Positions 57,857-64,000 of a DNA stretch of 64,000 nt are shown in pieces. The first letter of the stretch is position 1. Each line of letters begins with the position of its first letter. A program made the position numbers and the translations under genes. The DNA is from Salinicoccus roseus (GTDB taxonomy: Bacteria > Bacillota > Bacilli > Staphylococcales > Salinicoccaceae), in NCBI RefSeq assembly GCF_003814515.1, contig NZ_RKQJ01000001.1:496001-560000 (forward strand), read 5' to 3'. The notes under the pieces are model-generated. The model saw nothing but the letters and a program-made list of their open reading frames with translations, ran no database searches and was not told where the DNA came from.

Positions 57857-58855
57857 CTAATCCAACAATTCCTTCGCAAGCAGCTTGTAGACATCAAGGC
57901 GTGTCTCCTGCGCATGCGGGATGCTGACGATCATTGCTTCGTCGAAGCCGTACATCTCCTGCTCGGCCTGCAGCTTTTCGGCGACTTCCTTAGCCGATCC
58001 GACGATATGGAGCGGACGGCGCTGCTGGATCTTCATCTTGTCCATCTCGGTGAGTGGATAGTCTTTGGCTTCCTCAGGGGTCAGGGATTTCTCGATCCTG
58101 CCCTGTGAGAGCCATAGACCTGCAATGTCCTGTGGCTTTGCCTGGTATTCCGCTTCTTCCCGCGTCTCCGCTGCCGTCACCATATAGCATACGTTGATTT
58201 CCGGCTTCTCCATGAACGCTGAAGGCTGGAAGTTCCTTCTGTAGGCATCGAGTATTTCACGGCTGAGTTCACCATTGAAGAACTGGGCGAATGAATATCC
58301 GACACCCATTTTTGCAGTCTCGATGGCACTGTTGCCGCTTGACCCAAGCATCCATGCCTCCGGCAGTGTCACATTGTCCGGTACTGCAGGGGTCGAGCCG
58401 AACAGCCTGCCTTCCGGTGTCTCGTCATTGATCAGTTGAAGCGCAATCTGATACTTCTCATACATATTATCCATCTCGGGACGCTTGCCTTCAGACAGTG
58501 CATAGACCGCCCTGCCGTCTCCACCGGGGGCACGGCCCACGCCGAAATCAATCCGTCCGGGTGAGAATGCACTGAGTGTCTTGAACACTTCAGCCATCTT
58601 GAGCGGTGAATAGTGCATCATCATGACACCGCCTGTGCCGATGCGGATATTCTCAGTCTTTGCCGCAAGCCGCGCTGCCGTAATTTCCGGAGCGGAGCTG
58701 ACGACGGAGCCGATGCCGTGGTGTTCGGCCATCCACATGCGGTAATAGCCGAGTTCGTCAGCAAGAACAGCGAGTTCCTCCGATTTTCTCAGCGCATCCA
58801 CGCCGGTGTTGCCTTTTGTCACAGGTGCCTGGTCCAGTACACTTAATCTCATCAT
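57857..58855 (-). CDS. LLM-class flavin-dependent oxidoreductase
   Basis: A 332-residue luciferase-like protein starting LSVLDQAPVTKGNTG, the beginning of the MsnO8-type subgroup. RMWMAEHHGIGSVVSSAPE, IRIGTGGVMMMHYSPLKMAE, RIDFGVGRAPGGDGR and AWMLGSSGNSAIETAKMG are typical. It probably uses reduced flavin; the substrate is unknown. AAGGA precedes the ATG cluster, and the ATG at 58855 is used. It is a paralogue of the gene at 12190, and base composition returns to the GC-richer core type here. Confidence 0.88.
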   Translation of the reverse strand: MMRLSVLDQAPVTKGNTGVDALRKSEELAVLADELGYYRMWMAEHHGIGSVVSSAPEITAARLAAKTENIRIGTGGVMMMHYSPLKMAEVFKTLSAFSPGRIDFGVGRAPGGDGRAVYALSEGKRPEMDNMYEKYQIALQLINDETPEGRLFGSTPAVPDNVTLPEAWMLGSSGNSAIETAKMGVGYSFAQFFNGELSREILDAYRRNFQPSAFMEKPEINVCYMVTAAETREEAEYQAKPQDIAGLWLSQGRIEKSLTPEEAKDYPLTEMDKMKIQQRRPLHIVGSAKEVAEKLQAEQEMYGFDEAMIVSIPHAQETRLDVYKLLAKELLD

Positions 58856-58894
58856 TAACATCCTTTTCTTTATCTGTCGTTTTATCTGATGCCG

Positions 58895-59128
58895 CTATTG
58901 TTCGAAGAGTCTATTGAGTTCCTGTTCACGCTTCAACTTTGCAGGGGTCACGTCATTGCCGAGCGGATCGATGACCGTCAGGCCGGCGAGGTTGTCGAGC
59001 ACCTGTCCGCGGAACTGGCGCATATAGTCTTCCCTCAGCTGTCGCTGCTCCGCACGCTCTTCATCCGTCAGGCCGATACGCTTCTGCTTTCTTGCCAGTT
59101 CATTGATTCTATCCAGTCCTATAATCAT
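58895..59128 (-). CDS. DUF896 family protein (YnzC-like)
   Basis: A 77-residue protein with the family layout LDRINELARKQKRIGLTDEE, RQLREDYMRQFRGQVLDNL and VIDPLGNDVTP. YnzC-type proteins are small helical cytoplasmic proteins linked to SOS-regulated loci in Bacillus but without a defined function. AAAGGTAG lies upstream; an ATG at 59137 is an alternative start. It follows the Rrf2 gene with about 70 bases between. Confidence 0.9.
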   Translation of the reverse strand: MIIGLDRINELARKQKRIGLTDEERAEQRQLREDYMRQFRGQVLDNLAGLTVIDPLGNDVTPAKLKREQELNRLFEQ

Positions 59129-59199
59129 ATTTACCATCTACCTTTTAATATTAATACTCACTCTCTATTGCGACATTATTCTCTCTGAATTCAAATGTC

Positions 59200-59676
59200 C
59201 TAGACGACCATCTTTTCATCCAGCCACTTTCTGAGAACGGCCATCTGACTGCTGTATTGCTCCGCCTGAAGCTTATCCGTCAGGGAAGCGATGGTCTCCC
59301 GTTTGAGCACGGATTTCCATGAATCCTCCGCTTCATCCATCAGGCTGCCGAGGATGCAGTGTTCTTCCTCACTTCCCAATTCGAGCATGCCATCGAAGAT
59401 GCCGCTAGGTGTATAGAGGGACTGCTGCCCTTCTATCGCCACATATATATCATATACACGGATATCCTCCGGCCGCTTCTTCAGCTTGAATCCGCCTTTT
59501 GTGCCGGGGACGGAAGTGATCAGATCCGCACTGCCCATCTTCCTGAGCAGCTTCTGAAAATACGTGGGAGACGCACCGATCTGCCTGCTGATCTCTTCGC
59601 TGTGCAGCACTGCCCCATCCGGGAGCATGTTGAGCAGCAGAGCCGCATAGACCGACTGTTCAACCCCTGTCTTCAT
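59200..59676 (-). CDS. Rrf2 family transcriptional regulator
   Basis: A 158-residue Rrf2-type winged-helix protein. EQSVYAALLLNMLPDGAVLH, ASPTYFQKLLRKMGSADLI (recognition helix) and SVPGTKGGFKLKKRPEDI (wing) are recognisable. It has a single cysteine (EEEHCILG), so it lacks the three-cysteine Fe-S site of IscR/NsrR and could at most sense through one thiol, as YwnA-like members may. AGGA precedes the ATG at 59676. Its target is not evident; the genes on either side run in the same direction. Confidence 0.85.
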   Translation of the reverse strand: MKTGVEQSVYAALLLNMLPDGAVLHSEEISRQIGASPTYFQKLLRKMGSADLITSVPGTKGGFKLKKRPEDIRVYDIYVAIEGQQSLYTPSGIFDGMLELGSEEEHCILGSLMDEAEDSWKSVLKRETIASLTDKLQAEQYSSQMAVLRKWLDEKMVV

Positions 59677-59783
59677 TTTCATGTCCTGATCACTTCCTTT
59701 CCGTCTAAACTGGATAATTGTTGTCCAGATTGAAATAAATTATAACAGATGCATTCCTATCGTTCAAATGAGATGACTTGAAC

Positions 59784-59817
59784 GTAAAAAAACAGTACAG
59801 AATCCATCTGTACTGTT
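59784..59817 (-). terminator. Terminator after the amidohydrolase gene
   Basis: AACAGTACAGA and TCTGTACTGTT form an 11-bp stem with a 5-base loop, and the minus strand continues TTTTTTTA. Confidence 0.9.
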
Positions 59818-59823
59818 AAATGT

Positions 59824-60666
59824 TCACTCTTTCATCTTCAGCAGTCTGCGTGCATTCCCCTCCATGATCTTGGCCATGATGTCAGGGGGCAGATCACCGC
59901 TTCTGTAATGCTTCATTGCGTAGTCATAGGGCACATTAGGATAGCAGCTTGCATACAGCACCTGGTCTTCAAGCCCTTTATCCGCCGCTTCCAGATACTG
60001 CTCTGCCCCCGGGAACCCCATGTAGAAATCCGGGCAGAGATACAGGTTTGGATAATGGACAGCCACCGCTATGGACTCCTGGACAAAGGGCCAGGCGGCA
60101 TGTGAAATGATAAGGTCCAAATCCGGATACTTCTCCAGTACGCGGATCAGCTGGCGCGGGTGGATATAGTCATAATCCGCCCCATCAGCCAAAAGTGTAA
60201 TCAGCATGCTGAGTGTCATGCAGAATGGCAGATCATGCTCCATGCACGCCTCGAATATCGGATCCAGACTTGGGTCACCAATGGGTGTGAACGGTCTGAT
60301 CTTGGCAGGATTTGCTGCCACACCGTGGAACCTTCCGGTGGCAGCATACTTGTGGATCGTCTCTACCGCTTCTTCCACCGTCATATCCTCGATGCCTATG
60401 AATCCGAAGAACCGCTCCCCTTCATTGCTGGAAAGGAAATCAAGAAGTTCTGCGTTCGAACTGCCCGCCTGATTGTTTCTCCCTAGAATCACGGCGTGGG
60501 TGACCCCCTGGTTGTCCATCTCGGCAAGCACATCCGTCATAGTCTGGGCTTCAGTAGGTGTGACATCCTTCAGCACACTGAACCTCTCCACCACCGAAGT
60601 CCTCCCCTGTTCAAAAAGCGGTTCCCATTCGGGGATCGGTGCCTTCATCTTGAAATCGATTGCCAT
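59824..60666 (-). CDS. Amidohydrolase-family (amidohydrolase_2-like) protein
   Basis: A 280-residue TIM-barrel-like protein resembling the ACMSD-type amidohydrolase_2 group. Conserved later parts are seen: FHGVAANPAKIRPF, DLIISHAAWPFVQE, YASCYPNVPYDYAM and GNARRLLKMKE. The usual N-terminal HxH metal pair is missing; the start reads MAIDFKMKAPIPEW. It may bind metal differently or be non-catalytic. AGGAGG precedes the ATG. It is codirectional with the lipoprotein gene upstream (32-base gap), but no shared pathway is evident. Confidence 0.72.
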   Translation of the reverse strand: MAIDFKMKAPIPEWEPLFEQGRTSVVERFSVLKDVTPTEAQTMTDVLAEMDNQGVTHAVILGRNNQAGSSNAELLDFLSSNEGERFFGFIGIEDMTVEEAVETIHKYAATGRFHGVAANPAKIRPFTPIGDPSLDPIFEACMEHDLPFCMTLSMLITLLADGADYDYIHPRQLIRVLEKYPDLDLIISHAAWPFVQESIAVAVHYPNLYLCPDFYMGFPGAEQYLEAADKGLEDQVLYASCYPNVPYDYAMKHYRSGDLPPDIMAKIMEGNARRLLKMKE

Positions 60667-60697
60667 ATCATGTACGCCTCCTCATCTTGCTGCCGTT

Positions 60698-61483
60698 CTA
60701 TTCCTCAGCACTTACAGTCACATCTTCACCAAACCATTCATTGGAGATTTCAGACAAAGCGCCATCCTCCCGCATTTCCTGGAGGGCCCCATTGATCTCT
60801 TCAATGAGCTGGTCATTCTTCTCGGTTTTGGCAAACGGCAGAGCCACCAGCTTTTCTCCAAATGCCTCTTCCGTCACTCTGAGCGGAATCCCCTTGTCCT
60901 GTATTTGCGCAAGCAGTGTCTCCCTGCCTGTGACAAAGGCATCCATATTTCCACTGGCCACGTCGCTGATGATGACATCCATGGTGTCGTAGTTCACCAG
61001 TTCGATTTCATCCCCTTCGTCCTCGGCCTTCAGGACATCACCATAATTCGAGCCGGTGACATTGGCTACCCTTTTACCCTGAACATCCTCCAGAGAATTG
61101 ATGTCTTCGTTATCCTGTGCAACCCCCAATCCTGCTCTTGAATAGTAATAGGGATTGGTATAGTTATACTTTTCCTGCCTTTCAGGTGTCACTGCAAAAT
61201 TGGCTAGTGTATCCACCTTCCCAGTCTCGAGCGAAGCCAAAGCACCGGTCCAGTCCGTCAGCGACCATTCGATTTCATAGCCAAGACGATCGAAGACTTC
61301 CTGATAGACATCGGCACTGAAACCTTTGACTTCACCATCTTCTGAATACACCTGCGGATATCCATCCGGCGTCGAACCGATTTTTATGACATCATCCGAC
61401 TCCGCTTCATTTGCACTGGATTGGCCACATCCACTTATCACTGATACAAATATCAACACTAAAAGCACATTAAATTTCTTCAT
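60698..61483 (-). CDS. Amino-acid-type ABC transporter substrate-binding lipoprotein
   Basis: A 261-residue SBP_bac_3 protein. The signal peptide MKKFNVLLVLIFVSVISGC ends in a lipobox (ISGC), so it is lipid-anchored on the outer face. IKIGSTPDGYPQVYSEDGEV, GFSADVYQEVFDRLGYEIEW and LASLETGKVDTLANFAVTPE define the polar amino acid/cystine type fold. GGAGG precedes the ATG at 61483; the longer reading to 61573 is not credible. No permease or ATPase gene is adjacent, so it must work with a transporter encoded elsewhere. Confidence 0.9.
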   Translation of the reverse strand: MKKFNVLLVLIFVSVISGCGQSSANEAESDDVIKIGSTPDGYPQVYSEDGEVKGFSADVYQEVFDRLGYEIEWSLTDWTGALASLETGKVDTLANFAVTPERQEKYNYTNPYYYSRAGLGVAQDNEDINSLEDVQGKRVANVTGSNYGDVLKAEDEGDEIELVNYDTMDVIISDVASGNMDAFVTGRETLLAQIQDKGIPLRVTEEAFGEKLVALPFAKTEKNDQLIEEINGALQEMREDGALSEISNEWFGEDVTVSAEE

Positions 61484-61713
61484 AAATCGACCTCCATTTA
61501 TAATGATTAATCCATACCTATAAACTATGTATTTCATTCCCAACACTATATCATTATATGAGCAGAGCCACAATCGCGCTTCTTATAGATGATTTCATAT
61601 TTACTTATAACTTTTTTCGATAAGCAATGGAGAAACCGTCAATTTTGCAGACTTGATATTTTTACCGCTGCATTTTTAATTTATAATCAAAATGGTGAAA
61701 GGAGATGCATATC

Positions 61714-62211
61714 ATGCAGATCAAGGAGATTACAAACATTGAAGAAGATAGGATGGAGTTATCCCGCCTCTTCCAGGAAGTCGTTGCCCATGGTGCCTCG
61801 ATGAACTTCCTGCACCCGATGAGCGATGAAACGGCACTCCACTATTGGGATGGCGTCCTGTCGGAGCATGTGCAGCTGTACGCAGCGATACTCGACGACA
61901 AGATTGCAGGAACAGTCCAGCTCCACCTCAGTGATAAGGAAAATGGACAGCACCGGGCGGAAATCGCCAAACTGATGACACACCCGGATGCCCGTAGGAA
62001 AGGGGTCGCAAAGTCATTGCTTCAGCATGCCGAACAGGCGGCCATGCGGGCGGACCGATGGCTGCTGCTACTGGATACCGAGAAGGATGGGCCGACGAAT
62101 TTCCTCTATCTGGCCGAAGGCTACAAGAGTATTGGTGAAATCCCTGCCTATTCACAAGATCCTTTTGGAGAATATAAGGATGTTACTGTCTACTACAAAC
62201 ATTTGAAATGA
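61714..62211 (+). CDS. GNAT family N-acetyltransferase
   Basis: A 165-residue acetyl-CoA-dependent acetyltransferase. The core has AGTVQLHLSDKENGQ, AEIAKLMTHPDARRKGVAKS (acetyl-CoA binding motif A, with RRKGVA) and ending strands LLLLDTEKDGPTNFLYLAEG. The substrate is unknown. The ATG at 61714 is preferred over 61705 because GGAG then has 9-base spacing. It stands alone between divergent and convergent neighbours and shares a bidirectional terminator with the rhodanese gene. Confidence 0.9.
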   Translation: MQIKEITNIEEDRMELSRLFQEVVAHGASMNFLHPMSDETALHYWDGVLSEHVQLYAAILDDKIAGTVQLHLSDKENGQHRAEIAKLMTHPDARRKGVAKSLLQHAEQAAMRADRWLLLLDTEKDGPTNFLYLAEGYKSIGEIPAYSQDPFGEYKDVTVYYKHLK

Positions 62212-62271
62212 TTGCGGGAAGTGACTTTGTAATCAGACAGAAGGAGCAGATATGCCGTTTCTGTCCATAAA

Positions 62272-62310
62272 AAGAGACGATGTGGGACTAATCAGCCCAC
62301 ATCGTCTCTT
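62272..62310. terminator. Bidirectional terminator between GNAT and rhodanese genes
   Basis: GAGACGATGTGGG and its complement form a 13-bp stem; the minus strand continues TTTTTATGG and the plus strand TTCAGTTATTT. Confidence 0.9.
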
Positions 62311-62322
62311 CAGTTATTTGTA

Positions 62323-62634
62323 TCATTTACCCTGTACAGTTCTTCCTGTCCAGGCACTCATGCCGCCACGGACGTTTACTACATCGGCATCATTCTTCTT
62401 GAGAATCTTGGCTGCCCGCTTGCTTCTCATGCCGGACTGGCAGATGACATAGACTTTCTTATCTTTCGGGTCATAGTTCCCCACTTCACTGAGCGGTACG
62501 TTTTTGGCCCCTCTGATGTGTCCGCTGCGGAATTCGCGGGGTGTCCTTACATCCAGCAGCACCGCATTCTTATTGATTTTTTCCTCGAGCTCTGAAGTTG
62601 TGACTGACGGTACACTATTAAAAAATGAAAACAT
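62323..62634 (-). CDS. Single-domain rhodanese
   Basis: A 103-residue rhodanese-fold sulfurtransferase. VLLDVRTPREFRSGHIRGA and the active-site loop VICQSGMRSKRAAK, with the persulfide-carrying cysteine, are clear, and the Trp-containing C-terminus GGMSAWTG is typical. Single-domain forms like this move sulfane sulfur; several are in the CstR regulon of staphylococci. AGGAGTG precedes the ATG. The promoter upstream is flanked by two palindromes of the CstR/CsoR type, suggesting control by sulfide or persulfide stress. Confidence 0.92.
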   Translation of the reverse strand: MFSFFNSVPSVTTSELEEKINKNAVLLDVRTPREFRSGHIRGAKNVPLSEVGNYDPKDKKVYVICQSGMRSKRAAKILKKNDADVVNVRGGMSAWTGRTVQGK

Positions 62635-62703
62635 TCGATCACTCCTATTTTTTATTTTGCGAACCTGAAAACATTCATCTCATATATATTCTTACCCAAT
62701 AAA

Positions 62704-62719
62704 ATACCCTTAAGGGTAT
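62704..62719. promoter_or_regulatory. CstR/CsoR-like operator, site 1
   Basis: ATACCCTTAAGGGTAT is a perfect 16-bp palindrome overlapping the -10 box of the rhodanese promoter. ATACCC...GGGTAT with a short centre is the layout of operators bound by CsoR-family repressors including CstR. Confidence 0.65.
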
Positions 62720-62746
62720 AATAGAATAATCTCTGCAAATTGTCAA
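62718..62746 (-). promoter_or_regulatory. Promoter of the rhodanese gene
   Basis: TTGACA (62741-62746) and TATTAT (62718-62723) on the minus strand are 17 bases apart. The -10 overlaps operator site 1 and the -35 abuts site 2. Confidence 0.85.
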
Positions 62747-62762
62747 ATACCCCGTATGGTAT
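62747..62762. promoter_or_regulatory. CstR/CsoR-like operator, site 2
   Basis: ATACCCCGTATGGTAT is an imperfect palindrome with outer arms ATACC and GGTAT, next to the -35 box. With site 1 it brackets the promoter. Confidence 0.55.
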
Positions 62763-62937
62763 TAAAGCTTGGATTGATTGTTAAAGTCCACTTAAAAATT
62801 CAAGTCTGTTTTCTTTAGTGAATAAAGATTATGGGTAGATATTCTATATGTCCAACCAAATGGCATGAATCAGCACTGCCATCGAAGGCTCATTGATGCC
62901 GAGACAGTATAAACTAATGAACAGGAGAGATGAAGAA

Positions 62938-63777
62938 ATGAGAAATGTTGAATTCCATAATGGAAACACGATGCCACAGATAGGCCTGGGTGTATTCAGG
63001 GTCGAAGATGGCGAGGAATGTAAAAATGCAGTCAAACATGCGATTGTGAGCGGCTACCGCAGCATCGATACGGCAATGATCTACAAGAATGAAAAGAGTG
63101 TCGGCGAAGGTATAAAGGAAGGCATGAAAGAAGCAGGAATCGACCGTTCTGACCTTTTCATAACTTCCAAGCTTTGGTTTGACGACTTCGGCCATGGAAA
63201 TGTCGAGAAGGCCTACGATACGTCACTCGAAAACCTGGACCTCGACTACCTCGACCTGTATCTCGTACATTGGCCGGGCACTGATGAAGAGCTCATGATC
63301 CAGACGTGGCAGGAGATGGAACACCTGTACAATAACGACCGGGTCGAGAACATCGGCGTCAGCAACTTCATGATTCCGCACCTGGACAAGCTCCTGCAGC
63401 GGACGGACGTCAAGCCTGTCATCAATCAAGTGGAGTACCACCCCTACCTTGTGCAGAATGACCTGAAGCTGTATCTGGAATCCCGGAAGATCATCATGGA
63501 ATCCTGGTCTCCGTTGATGAACGCCAAAGTGCTCAATGATGAAACCATCAACGAAATTGCTTCAGAAACCGGCAAATCCCCCGCACAGGTCATCATCCGC
63601 TGGAATATCGAAAACGGACTCGTCACCATTCCGAAGTCCGTGACACCTGAGAGAATCGAGGAGAATATAGATGTATTCGACTTCTCCCTCAGTAATGAGC
63701 AGATCAACCGGATCAATCTGCTGAACAGGGATGAACGCAATGGATCGGACCCTGCCACATTCAATGGCAAAAAGTAA
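62938..63777 (+). CDS. Aldo/keto reductase
   Basis: A 279-residue NADPH-dependent aldo/keto reductase of the AKR5-like bacterial type. The catalytic tetrad is visible: Asp and Tyr in SIDTAMIYKNEKSVG, Lys in LFITSKLWFDD, His in LYLVHWPG. Substrate-loop and cofactor parts follow in NIGVSNFMIPHLDKLL and IPKSVTPERIEENI. The ATG at 62938 is the family start and AGGAG precedes it; an in-frame ATG at 62893 is rejected. The substrate is probably a small aldehyde or ketone. It ends in a strong terminator. Confidence 0.94.
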   Translation: MRNVEFHNGNTMPQIGLGVFRVEDGEECKNAVKHAIVSGYRSIDTAMIYKNEKSVGEGIKEGMKEAGIDRSDLFITSKLWFDDFGHGNVEKAYDTSLENLDLDYLDLYLVHWPGTDEELMIQTWQEMEHLYNNDRVENIGVSNFMIPHLDKLLQRTDVKPVINQVEYHPYLVQNDLKLYLESRKIIMESWSPLMNAKVLNDETINEIASETGKSPAQVIIRWNIENGLVTIPKSVTPERIEENIDVFDFSLSNEQINRINLLNRDERNGSDPATFNGKK

Positions 63778-63821
63778 TCAGACATGCTCTCGCAATGACC
63801 ATGTGAATAAAAAGAAAAACC

Positions 63822-63862
63822 ACTCCCATAACCGGACAGCTTCCGGCATATGGGAGTTTTTT
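63822..63862 (+). terminator. Terminator after the aldo/keto reductase gene
   Basis: ACTCCCATA and TATGGGAGT form the outer stem, CCGGA and TCCGG the inner one, followed by TTTTTTA. Confidence 0.92.
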
Positions 63863-63904
63863 ATTGTCCTGTCCTCCTCTTCCCTCATTCGGATGGATAG
63901 ATAA

Positions 63905-63952
63905 AGTAAAATCCTCTGCTTTCCGGTATCTGTCTACCCGTTCTGCAGAGGA
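63905..63952 (-). terminator. Possible terminator of a gene beyond the right edge
   Basis: TCCTCTGC and GCAGAGGA pair across 25 bases; the minus strand then reads TTTTACTTT. It may end a minus-strand gene outside the window. The remaining bases to 64000 show no supportable gene. Confidence 0.45.
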
Positions 63953-64000
63953 CTTTCTAAATCATATGGAAGAGTGCACAATCCCTCCAAGTGTGAAAAT

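Overview
The window looks like chromosome from a low-GC Gram-positive coccus of the Staphylococcaceae, most plausibly a Salinicoccus or Jeotgalicoccus relative. This is an inference from gene order and family content, not from a search. By eye the base composition is near half G+C in the core blocks, which is high for Staphylococcus itself. The core order greA-udk-trmR-mltG-DUF1292-ruvX-ireB-alaS-recD2-TPR-mnmA-iscS, then cymR/rarA-6S RNA-aspS-hisS-lytH-dtd-relA-apt-recJ-secDF-yajC-tgt-queA-ruvB-ruvA-obgE-rpmA-prp-rplU-mreD-mreC, follows the Bacillus/Staphylococcus backbone. Most genes lie on the minus strand.

Region by region. 1-12 kb: transcription elongation, uridine salvage, tRNA modification and charging (an alaS T-box), DNA repair and sulfur mobilisation for tRNA thiolation. 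12-19.7 kb: a block not usually found here, holding a flavin monooxygenase-like gene, thrB-thrC-hom facing lysC (aspartate to threonine) and a UbiB-like kinase. 19.7-41.8 kb: cymR, rarA, a candidate 6S RNA, a T-box-controlled hisS-aspS pair, stringent response, secretion, queuosine, Holliday-junction, ribosomal-protein and cell-shape genes. 42.1-49.4 kb: a SAM-riboswitch methionine uptake operon (metN-metP-metQ plus an aminotransferase) and a heterodimeric multidrug-type ABC exporter. This insert is bracketed by two copies of a small transcription unit that share a promoter layout and a nearly identical terminator-containing 3' end. 49.9-51.7 kb: radC and a prepilin peptidase.

52.1-57.8 kb is visibly AT-richer accessory DNA: a SprT-like protein, then a tartrate/D-malate cassette (glycerate kinase, TtuC-type dehydrogenase, divergent DASS transporter, GntR/FCD regulator) with repeated operator-like sites inside both divergent promoters. 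57.8-64 kb is a loose set of stress and metabolism genes: a second flavin-dependent oxidoreductase, DUF896, an Rrf2 regulator, an amidohydrolase, an orphan solute-binding lipoprotein, a GNAT, a rhodanese under a CstR-like double operator, and an aldo/keto reductase. No rRNA, tRNA, CRISPR array, transposase or prophage module was recognised.

The most interesting signal is the pair of short transcription units at 41.9-42.1 and 49.7-49.9 kb. One encodes a 21-residue peptide with an ideal ribosome binding site, and its RNA can form mutually exclusive pairings between that site, the peptide coding region and the terminator.
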